Shown here piece after piece: positions 50,577-56,878 of a DNA stretch of 56,878 nt (positions are counted from its first letter, which is position 1; each line of letters starts with the position of its first letter). The notes beneath the pieces are model-generated. The model was not told the origin of the DNA and did not search any database. It was given only the letters and a program-made list of their open reading frames with translations. The stretch lies in assembly GCA_023666975.1 (NCBI GenBank), contig JAMPAW010000009.1, forward strand, positions 1 to 56,878, written 5' to 3'. The DNA comes from Clostridium sp. Its GTDB lineage: Bacteria; Bacillota_A; Clostridia; Lachnospirales; Lachnospiraceae. The translations under genes were made by a program, and so were the position numbers.

Positions 50577-51662
50577 ATGTCAACTTATATCGAATCGCTC
50601 ATTATTTTTATATTGTGTGCATTTTTATTCCCAATCAAATATTTAGACGCTTTATATCTCATGATGCTGGCACTGATGTTCTCCCTTTACTGCTTTATCA
50701 TCGCTGCCGGCAGCACCAAATGGCTGCAGTGGATTGGGGTTATCAGTCTGATATTATGCTTTTTCCTGCCGGAATTATCCGTATTTTTACCGGTATTTTG
50801 CTATGTTTACTTTTACCGGCAGCAATATCTTTTACCGGCTCTCTACTGTATGCCGCTTGTTCTCTATTGCACCCGCTCACAGAATACGGCAAATGTACTG
50901 CTGTTTGCCCTTATCGCACTGAGCTTCTACTTTTCCCGCCAGAGCCTTGTCCGCACACAGCTTAAGCAAAAAGCAAAACAGCTTCGCGACAGCAGTGTAG
51001 AAAGGGAAATGCTGCTGAAACGCAGCAACGAACAGTTAATTGAAAGCCAAGACAGCCAGATTTACATTGCCACGTTAAAAGAGCGCAACCGGATTGCCAG
51101 AGAAATTCATGACAACGTGGGGCATTTACTCTCAAGCTCTCTTTTACAGATAGGGGCACTGCTTGCGATTTGCAAGGACGAGGCACTCAAGCCGCATTTG
51201 CATATGGCAAAGGACACGCTCAACGAAGCGATGAACAGCATTCGCAGCAGCGTTCATGACCTGCACGATGAATCTGTCGATTTGCAGGCAGCACTTACCA
51301 GTCTTGTCAACCAGTTTACGCTCTGCCCGGTACAGTTTAACTGCGAGATTTCCAGAAATATTCCCAAGGAAGTGAAGTACTGCTTTCTCTCTATCACTAA
51401 GGAAGCACTTAATAATATTATCCGGCACAGCAATGCCACTAAGGTATTGTTAACCGTCAAGGAACATCCCGGATTCTATCAGCTGCTTGTTGAAGACAAC
51501 GGAACAACGACGTCCGGTGATCCCCGCAGCGATTCCACAGACCGCAAGCCTCAGGACGGAATCGGGCTTACCAATATCGAGGAGCGGGTAAATGCCCTGC
51601 ACGGAATTATCCACATTAACCGCGAAAACGGTTTCCGAATCTTTGTATCGGTGCCAAAATAG
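50577..51662 (+). CDS. Sensor histidine kinase, NarX/LiaS-like (HisKA_3)
   Basis: 361 aa. Several membrane segments in the first 125 residues (IESLIIFILCAFLFPIKYLD, MLALMFSLYCFIIAAG, ...) with almost no external loop, so it likely senses within the membrane. Then a coiled coil and the phospho-His motif IAREIHDNVGHLLSSSLLQI at about 178-197, HATPase with LLVEDNG and GIGLTNIEERV. Typical for kinases that respond to cell-envelope stress. Followed after 60 bp by its response regulator. Confidence 0.92.
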   Translation: MSTYIESLIIFILCAFLFPIKYLDALYLMMLALMFSLYCFIIAAGSTKWLQWIGVISLILCFFLPELSVFLPVFCYVYFYRQQYLLPALYCMPLVLYCTRSQNTANVLLFALIALSFYFSRQSLVRTQLKQKAKQLRDSSVEREMLLKRSNEQLIESQDSQIYIATLKERNRIAREIHDNVGHLLSSSLLQIGALLAICKDEALKPHLHMAKDTLNEAMNSIRSSVHDLHDESVDLQAALTSLVNQFTLCPVQFNCEISRNIPKEVKYCFLSITKEALNNIIRHSNATKVLLTVKEHPGFYQLLVEDNGTTTSGDPRSDSTDRKPQDGIGLTNIEERVNALHGIIHINRENGFRIFVSVPK

Positions 51663-51722
51663 ATTTCCATTTGCGGATTACCGAATGCAATGCTATACTT
51701 AAGTAACGAAAAGGAGTTACCC

Positions 51723-52343
51723 ATGAAAATTGTACTTATAGATGATGACCAGTTGGTCTGTATGTCGTTAAAAACAATATTAGAAGCAGATGAAGCAATA
51801 GAAGTAGCCGCTATCGGCAATGACGGTTCTCAGGCACTTCCCCTCTATCAGGAGTACGAACCCGATATTCTCTTAATGGATATCCGCATGCAGGGCATGA
51901 ACGGAACAGACGCTTTAGCAGAAGTGTTGAAGAGATACCCTGCCGCCAGAGTACTGTTTCTGACCACTTTTTTGGACGACGAGTACATTGTCAAAGCCTT
52001 GGAATTAGGTGCAAAAGGCTATATTCTCAAGCAGAATTTCGAGCATATTGTTCCCGCTCTCAAAGCAGTTTACTCCGGTCAAAATGTATACGGTGACGAA
52101 ATCATTTCCAAAATTCCGGATTTAATCAAAGCCACAGAAGCTTTCGACTATTCCTCTTACGACATTTCCGAGAAGGAATATGATATCATCACTCTGGTGG
52201 CAGAAGGACTTAGCAACAAAGAGATTGCTTCCAAGCTTTTTCTAAGCGAAGGCACCGTCCGCAACTACTTAAGCGCCATTCTGGAAAAGCTGAGTCTCCG
52301 TGACCGCACACAGCTCGCCGTATTTTACTACCAGCACAAATAA
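51723..52343 (+). CDS. NarL/FixJ-family response regulator
   Basis: 206 aa. Receiver domain 1-120 with acidic DDD near the start, phospho-Asp in ILLMDIRMQGMNG (about 54) and Lys in YILKQ; LuxR-type HTH at about 145-206 (YDIITLVAEGLSNKEIASKL... GTVRNYLSAILEKL). The start MKIVLIDDD follows AAAAGGAG. Paired with the upstream kinase; probable target is the divergent ABC exporter operon, as in YvqE/LiaS-type and bacitracin-type systems. Confidence 0.94.
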   Translation: MKIVLIDDDQLVCMSLKTILEADEAIEVAAIGNDGSQALPLYQEYEPDILLMDIRMQGMNGTDALAEVLKRYPAARVLFLTTFLDDEYIVKALELGAKGYILKQNFEHIVPALKAVYSGQNVYGDEIISKIPDLIKATEAFDYSSYDISEKEYDIITLVAEGLSNKEIASKLFLSEGTVRNYLSAILEKLSLRDRTQLAVFYYQHK

Positions 52344-52363
52344 TCCTATGCTCTGGCTGCAAG

Positions 52364-52864
52364 CTATTCAAATATCTGCTTGATACTGTCATAGTGCAAA
52401 AATATCCCCTGTCCGGCAAGCTCCTTAATCTGCTCTGCCGTCGCCAGCATAAAACCGTCTGTCTCTTCCTGCTGTAATTGCACGTCAGCTTCCTCGAAGT
52501 CCATGACAAAACGGTAAATGTCTACAAAATAATTGTCTCCTTCTCCCGGATTATCCCGCTTATAGGAAAACACATAGCCCCCCTCGGCATTTGTCACATC
52601 AAGTCCGGTCTCTTCCTTCACCTCCCGGATTACGGCGTCTTCCGATTCCTCTCCTGCCTGTACCGCACCGCCGGATACCTCCCACCAGCCGGGAGCCCAC
52701 GCCTTGGTCATCACGCGCCTGGTAATCAGAAATCTGCCGTCCGTTCTCACCACAACGCCCAATACCGTCAAATGATACTGACCATCTTTAAGGCACCAGT
52801 CATTTCTTTTCATCGTCTGTCCTGTACGCTGCTTATTACTGTCATATATATCCCATAATTCCAT
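52364..52864 (-). CDS. NUDIX hydrolase
   Basis: 166 aa. NUDIX box GGAVQAGEESEDAVIREVKE then ETGLDV at about 61-86 (GX5EX7REUXEEXGU satisfied). N-terminal MELWDIYDSNKQRTGQTMKR matches the IPP isomerase/YfcD-like NUDIX type that hydrolyses nucleoside diphosphate-linked compounds. Substrate unknown. Convergent with the response regulator gene. Confidence 0.92.
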   Translation of the reverse strand: MELWDIYDSNKQRTGQTMKRNDWCLKDGQYHLTVLGVVVRTDGRFLITRRVMTKAWAPGWWEVSGGAVQAGEESEDAVIREVKEETGLDVTNAEGGYVFSYKRDNPGEGDNYFVDIYRFVMDFEEADVQLQQEETDGFMLATAEQIKELAGQGIFLHYDSIKQIFE

Positions 52865-52976
52865 CGCTTTATCCTCGTTTCCGTATTTCGTCTGGCTTAT
52901 TGCATTGTAACGTATTTTTCGTGCGGAAACAAGACCGTAACGAGGAAAAGTTACTGTTTATCTTTCCTGATTCCAA

Positions 52977-53810
52977 TTATATCAATCCAAATTTTTCAAA
53001 TGCCTTATATATGCCGTCATTGTCAACTGTATCCGTCACATAATCCGCCATTTGCTTGATTTCCTCTCCACCACTGGCCACAGCAATTCCAAGCCCGCAT
53101 TTTTCCAACATCGGAATGTCCACTTTTGCGTCTCCGAAGGCAAATGTGTCCTCAATGGAAGCACCCAGATGATTTAAAAGAACATCTATCGCATAACCCT
53201 TATCGATATCCTTTACCCCAATATCACCAAACAATGCCGTTTCTCCTGCCCCTCCCCATGTTCCCACTTTCAAATCAGGGAATTCCGAAATTGCATCCTG
53301 ATAATCCTGATAACTGCTCAGTACGAAGCTCACCTTATTTAAATCGTCCCTGTAAAGATTTTCCTCTCCAAATATCATCTCCGGAAAAGCGCTTCTCACT
53401 GTCGTATTGCGGTTATCCTTTCCTTTGCGTCCGATATACTCCTTAACTGCCTCTGCTCCGGCTTCCTCAAAATGCTCCGAAGCATAAAGCCCGCTATTGG
53501 CCTCAAGATAAAACTCCAGTCCTCTGCCGTGAAGCCAGTCAACAATGTGCTTGCATTGCTCCAAGGTGATGTGCTGCCACATTACAACCTCGTTACCGTC
53601 TTTCACATAGCTTCCGTTTCCACCTATCATACCGTCAAGTCCGATGTCCCAGATATTTTCATATACTTCTGCTTCCGAACGTCCGGTACAAATATACACC
53701 TTATGGCCGTTTGCTCTCGCTTTCCGAATTGCCGAAATTGCAGACTCCGGTATCTGGTTCTCATAATTTACTAAGGTGCCGTCAACATCAATAAATATAA
53801 TTTTCTGCAT
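52977..53810 (-). CDS. HAD-superfamily hydrolase, Cof type
   Basis: 277 aa. Motif I DVDGTLVNYE at the N-terminus, motif II CTGRS, and motif IV FGDAKVDIPMLEKCGLGIAV; the large cap between 85 and 190 is of type C2B as in the Cof family of sugar-phosphate or flavin phosphatases. Metal and nucleophile Asp residues are present. Ribosome binding site GGAGAAGGATATGC region before the ATG. Confidence 0.92.
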   Translation of the reverse strand: MQKIIFIDVDGTLVNYENQIPESAISAIRKARANGHKVYICTGRSEAEVYENIWDIGLDGMIGGNGSYVKDGNEVVMWQHITLEQCKHIVDWLHGRGLEFYLEANSGLYASEHFEEAGAEAVKEYIGRKGKDNRNTTVRSAFPEMIFGEENLYRDDLNKVSFVLSSYQDYQDAISEFPDLKVGTWGGAGETALFGDIGVKDIDKGYAIDVLLNHLGASIEDTFAFGDAKVDIPMLEKCGLGIAVASGGEEIKQMADYVTDTVDNDGIYKAFEKFGLI

Positions 53811-53887
53811 ATCCTTCTCCTTTTTATGTTTTTAGGTCTTAGGTGGCTACGAAATATTATCCATTACATCCGCTATCGCTCCAACGG

Positions 53888-54793
53888 TCAAACAGTCAAT
53901 GAACTGCCTAACAGCTTATGTAAGATTCCTGCAAATTCCTCAATATAATAATTCGTCCTCTCCTTACGCCAGAATGCACAGTAATTCCGCTTCAACGGCT
54001 CATTTCCCCTGTAAACCGGAATCCGTTTCATCCCGTCACTGACCTGCGGAAGCGTCCCCACACTTTCAACCGGTAAAAAACCACGGTTTCCAAGTGCCAT
54101 CAGCCTGCCCTCCTCCAAATTCACTGCAAAGAGAAAACTGCCGCCAAACCCAAGCGTATTCTGATAAAACTCCCTCTCCACATTCTGCTGCTCTCTTGGT
54201 GCAATCAGTATACAGGACGTGTCCCTTAAATCTTTCAAAGTCACAGATTCCTTCCCACTTAGTTTGTTATGGACAGATACCTCGATATAGCACGCACAGG
54301 AAAGAAGTTCAAAATTGACATATTCATCGGAAAAAGCCCGCCTCTGGTCATTCAGCACCAAATCCACCTCGCCAAACCGCAGCCTGTCATACAACTCCTC
54401 ATGGGTGCCATTGATAACACTGATGGAAACTTCAGGATAAACCCTTGCAAATTCTGCAACAGCCCTATGTAATTCCTGCCCGCTGTAACAACTGACATAA
54501 CCGATTTTTAACTGTAATTCATGCTCTTTATCTTCTCCCAAACGAACCGTTTCACGACGGATTCCCGCAATCTGTTCCAGTATGCCCTTACTCTGCTGAT
54601 AAAAATATTCGCCAGCCGCTGTCAAAGTAAAACTGCGACCTTTCCGGTTGATCAATTTTACATTTAGTTCCGCCTCAAGCACTTTCATCTGTTGGGAAAT
54701 CGCAGACTGGGAAATAAACATCTGCTCCGCAGCCTCCGTAAAACTGTTGCACTCCACAATTGTCACAAAATACTTCATCTGTCTGAGCAGCAA
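53888..54793 (-). CDS. LysR-family transcriptional regulator
   Basis: 301 aa. HTH at about 1-60 (QMKYFVTIVECNSFTEAAEQ, MFISQSAISQQMKVLEAELN), linker helix, then the periplasmic-binding-like effector domain. A TTG start is preferred because AGGAGG is seven bases upstream; seven more codons lie before it in frame. It precedes no gene divergently; the aldo/keto reductase lies just upstream in the same direction, so it could still control it. Effector unknown. Confidence 0.92.
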   Translation of the reverse strand: MLLRQMKYFVTIVECNSFTEAAEQMFISQSAISQQMKVLEAELNVKLINRKGRSFTLTAAGEYFYQQSKGILEQIAGIRRETVRLGEDKEHELQLKIGYVSCYSGQELHRAVAEFARVYPEVSISVINGTHEELYDRLRFGEVDLVLNDQRRAFSDEYVNFELLSCACYIEVSVHNKLSGKESVTLKDLRDTSCILIAPREQQNVEREFYQNTLGFGGSFLFAVNLEEGRLMALGNRGFLPVESVGTLPQVSDGMKRIPVYRGNEPLKRNYCAFWRKERTNYYIEEFAGILHKLLGSSLTV

Positions 54794-54846
54794 AACGTCA
54801 CCTCCTGTCTGCAAGTCTTTTTTAACATATTTTTAAAAGCAACCGT

Positions 54847-55971
54847 TCAGCCCACGCTAGCCGCACACTCTTTTAATTTTTCAATTACCTTAATCTGCTG
54901 CGGACATGCCTTCTCACACTGGCCGCAGGCAATACAGTCCGCAGCCGTCCCGACATTTGCCGTAGCCTCTGCATATGCCCTTTTTCCTTCTTCAAGCTGT
55001 CCCCAGACTAACTGCTTATTTCTGGCGGCAAAAATTTCCGGAATCGGAATCTGTTTTGGGCAGCCGGCTGTACAGTAATGGCAGGCTGTACATGGAATGG
55101 ATTTCACGCCATTGATGATTTCCTGCGCCTTCCGAATGGCTGCCTGCTCCTGTTCATTTAGCGGTTTGAAATTTTTCATATAGGAGAGGTTATCCTCCAT
55201 CTGTTCCATGTCAGACATACCGGACAGTACTGTGATAATGCCTTCCAGAGAAGCAGCATAACGGATTGCCCATGATGCGTAAGAAGTTCCTGGATTTGCC
55301 CCGTCAAAAACCTTTCGGACAGCCTCCGGCGGATTTGCCAGCGCACCTCCCTTTACCGGCTCCATAACCACAATGGATTTTCCATGTTTTCTTGCCACCT
55401 CATAGTTTTCCCTTGCCGTAACGTCAGGATTTTCCCAGTCTGCATAATTTAGCTGCAACTGCACAAACTCCGCATCGGGATGCTCTGTCAAAATTTCATC
55501 CAGAATATCCGGTGTGGCATGAAAAGAAAATCCCCAGTGCTTAATCAGACCTTTTTCTTTCTGCTCCTTCGCAAAATCCCAGATATGATATTCGTCATAT
55601 TTCTTATAGTTTCCCGCCTGCAAAGCATGGAGCAGGTAATAGTCAAAATATCCGGCTCCCGTCCGCTCCAAACTGGTATAAAACTGCTGCTTCGCCGTCT
55701 TTTCATCATGAGCGCCCATCCATGCACACAGCTTCGTTGCCAGTGTATAGCTTTCACGGGGATAACGGTCAACCAGCGCTGCTTTCGCCGCTTTTTCGGA
55801 TTCCCCCTGGTCATACACATATGCCGTATCAAAATAGTTCAGTCCGGCATCCATAAACAGGTCAACCATGTTCTTTGTCTGTTCCAAATCAATTTTCCCG
55901 GATGCCAGCTTCGGCAGCCTCATCAGTCCAAAACCAAGTTTTGGTGTCGCTTCTCCAAAATAATGTTCCAT
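54847..55971 (-). CDS. Aldo/keto reductase with C-terminal 4Fe-4S ferredoxin domain
   Basis: 374 aa. TIM-barrel AKR at 1-275 with catalytic Asp/Tyr in YFDTAYVYDQGESE, Lys in LATKL and His in WGFSFHA. The tail (about 290-374) has two ferredoxin motifs, CTACHYCTAGCP and CIACGQCEKACP, so electrons may come from ferredoxin rather than NADPH. Such fusions are common in Clostridia. GGAGGAGAAGATT precedes the ATG. Substrate unknown. Confidence 0.93.
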   Translation of the reverse strand: MEHYFGEATPKLGFGLMRLPKLASGKIDLEQTKNMVDLFMDAGLNYFDTAYVYDQGESEKAAKAALVDRYPRESYTLATKLCAWMGAHDEKTAKQQFYTSLERTGAGYFDYYLLHALQAGNYKKYDEYHIWDFAKEQKEKGLIKHWGFSFHATPDILDEILTEHPDAEFVQLQLNYADWENPDVTARENYEVARKHGKSIVVMEPVKGGALANPPEAVRKVFDGANPGTSYASWAIRYAASLEGIITVLSGMSDMEQMEDNLSYMKNFKPLNEQEQAAIRKAQEIINGVKSIPCTACHYCTAGCPKQIPIPEIFAARNKQLVWGQLEEGKRAYAEATANVGTAADCIACGQCEKACPQQIKVIEKLKECAASVG

Positions 55972-56013
55972 AATCTTCTCCTCCTTCGATTTGATTGCTT
56001 ATAGGCGATTGTT

Positions 56014-56625
56014 TTAAAGCAGTCTTAAAAGCTGCACCATTTCATATGCCTCATCTTTGCCTGATGCCGTCCTTGTGTCAAACTGCGCAAAACGATTTGC
56101 CTGGTAAAATGCCAACAGTTTTTCCTCATTTTCCGCTTCTAAGAATGTTACCATGCCACCAAGCATATATTGTGTTCTTTCAATTATTATCCAGGCCAGT
56201 TCTATAAGCTCTTTTCCAGTAATCTCCTTATCTCTGCCATCCGCATAATTTTTTCCAAGCTGGGCAATAAGATATGCAGACATGGTATATGTATCAGACT
56301 TTTCATCCAGCTCACTAATTCGCAACAACTTTCTTTTTGTGGTATTACTTACCGTTTCGCCCCTAATTGTCAACGGCTTTAACGCAAGAGTAAAATAGCC
56401 TAACATTTCTCCATTATCCTTTGAAAAAACAAGATAGGTAACTGATTGGTTCTTTTTTGTGAACTCTATAGCACTTTTTTTCAAAAACCGTTCCACATCT
56501 GGATTCTTTGGACAGGAAAATTCGGAGAGCAGCTGAATCAGTGCTGGCTCTCCGGCTTCATGATCATCTCCTAATGCCAAATACCTGCGAATGTTGATTG
56601 CAAAAAGCTTATCCGTTATTGGCAT
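56014..56625 (-). CDS. GNAT acetyltransferase, probable toxin partner
   Basis: 203 aa. GNAT-like fold: beta/alpha pattern with FSKDNGEMLGYFTLALKPLT (beta2-beta4 of GNAT) and the acceptor side MVTFLEAENEEKLLAFYQANRFAQFD typical of the C-terminal beta-alpha of the family. The N-terminal 70 residues and an insert near 95-130 (KRKLLRISELDEKSDTY) are unusual. It overlaps the upstream small gene by 17 bp, with AAAGGAG before its ATG: the layout of a type II toxin-antitoxin pair such as GNAT toxins that acetylate aminoacyl-tRNA. Toxicity is unproven. Confidence 0.7.
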   Translation of the reverse strand: MPITDKLFAINIRRYLALGDDHEAGEPALIQLLSEFSCPKNPDVERFLKKSAIEFTKKNQSVTYLVFSKDNGEMLGYFTLALKPLTIRGETVSNTTKRKLLRISELDEKSDTYTMSAYLIAQLGKNYADGRDKEITGKELIELAWIIIERTQYMLGGMVTFLEAENEEKLLAFYQANRFAQFDTRTASGKDEAYEMVQLLRLL

Positions 56626-56818
56626 TCAATTTCTCCTTTGCTTGCTTTTCCCGAAATCTCATAAACTCTCTCAGTTCATCCTCTGTTTCAATGAATTTTA
56701 CATCTACCGGAGTGCGGACAGGACGGTTTTTGGCAGACTCTTCAATCGCATCGGCAAACCTTTCCACCTGTTCCCTGCCGGAAATGACAAAATTTTTCGT
56801 GATGCTTGAAGTTGCCAT
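56609..56818 (-). CDS. Small protein, probable antitoxin of the GNAT gene
   Basis: 69 aa: ATSSITKNFVISGREQVERF at the start, then a charged helix (DELREFMRFREKQAKEKLN). The start follows GGAGGTGTGTTAT. Its stop lies inside the GNAT gene, so translation is coupled. The N-terminal SITKNFVI stretch could be a ribbon-helix-helix strand, and the C-terminal helix could wrap the acetyltransferase, as in known GNAT antitoxins; both are inferred. Positions 56819-56878 show only an upstream A/T-rich leader. Confidence 0.6.
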   Translation of the reverse strand: MATSSITKNFVISGREQVERFADAIEESAKNRPVRTPVDVKFIETEDELREFMRFREKQAKEKLNANNG

Positions 56819-56878
56819 ATAACACACCTCCGTTATGAAGTGACTTTTGTCAAGAGGTAAATTAAAAAAATTCAAACT

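Noticed and set aside
1..56878. tRNA or rRNA genes
   Set aside because: No cloverleaf-like CCA-ended sequence or rRNA segment was recognised by eye; a covariance-model search would be decisive.

Overview
The window looks like a chromosome segment of a Gram-positive anaerobe of the Lachnospiraceae/Clostridia type. Start sites carry strong AGGAGG-like ribosome binding sites. The core genes include anaerobic class III ribonucleotide reductase (nrdD-nrdG), a 4Fe-4S aldo/keto reductase, a B12-type radical SAM protein, a YjfB-family protein and a secreted trigger-factor-like lipoprotein. No rRNA, tRNA or CRISPR array was recognised. Assignment is by gene content and protein style only; the species cannot be named.

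Positions about 237-22089 are an integrated mobile element of about 21.8 kb inserted in the 3' end of lysS. A Tn916-type tyrosine integrase and excisionase lie at the left end. A 23-bp near-repeat of the last lysS codons marks both ends, with GGTCGTAA arm-type repeats just inside each end. At 161-259 there is a second, differently armed (GTTGCAC) element end with the same core layout. It suggests that another element sits immediately to the left, i.e. tandem insertion at lysS.

The element contains, from left to right: (a) int/xis; (b) a tight operon transcribed leftward with two VirD4-like ATPases without membrane anchors, an intact ClpP and small unknown proteins, but no relaxase or other type IV secretion gene; (c) about 210-bp tandem repeats and a family of GC-rich triloop hairpins; (d) a Fic-like protein lacking the catalytic His, followed by a HipA/CtkA-like kinase; (e) a 1.4-kb gene-free region with a 26-bp AT palindrome, a three-way-junction palindrome and about 59-bp iterated repeats, a candidate replication origin; (f) secreted cargo: two FN3-plus-Cys-rich proteins, two PPC/Ig-like/FN3 proteins, a lipoprotein and a PPP-type phosphatase; (g) an XRE repressor whose likely operator sits in the spacer of two matching promoters that drive the secreted genes; (h) a replication pair, putative initiator plus DnaB-like helicase.

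Right of the element is ordinary chromosome. 22.0-25.4 kb: lysS, greA and a trigger-factor-like lipoprotein. 25.6-28.9 kb: nrdD-nrdG-dut under a promoter with an NrdR-like palindrome. 29-35.2 kb: NlpC/P60 hydrolase, yjfB, TetR regulator, YfcE-type phosphodiesterase, voltage-gated-type K+ channel and hybrid sensor kinase. 35.4-45.4 kb: radical SAM protein, DUF815-type ATPase, dGTPase, flavodoxin, rRNA-type methyltransferase, cardiolipin synthase and an EF-hand-like protein. 45.6-52.3 kb: MATE pump and an ABC exporter divergent from a NarL-type two-component pair. 52.4-56.8 kb: NUDIX, HAD, LysR, aldo/keto reductase, and a GNAT gene overlapping a small upstream gene in a toxin-antitoxin-like layout.
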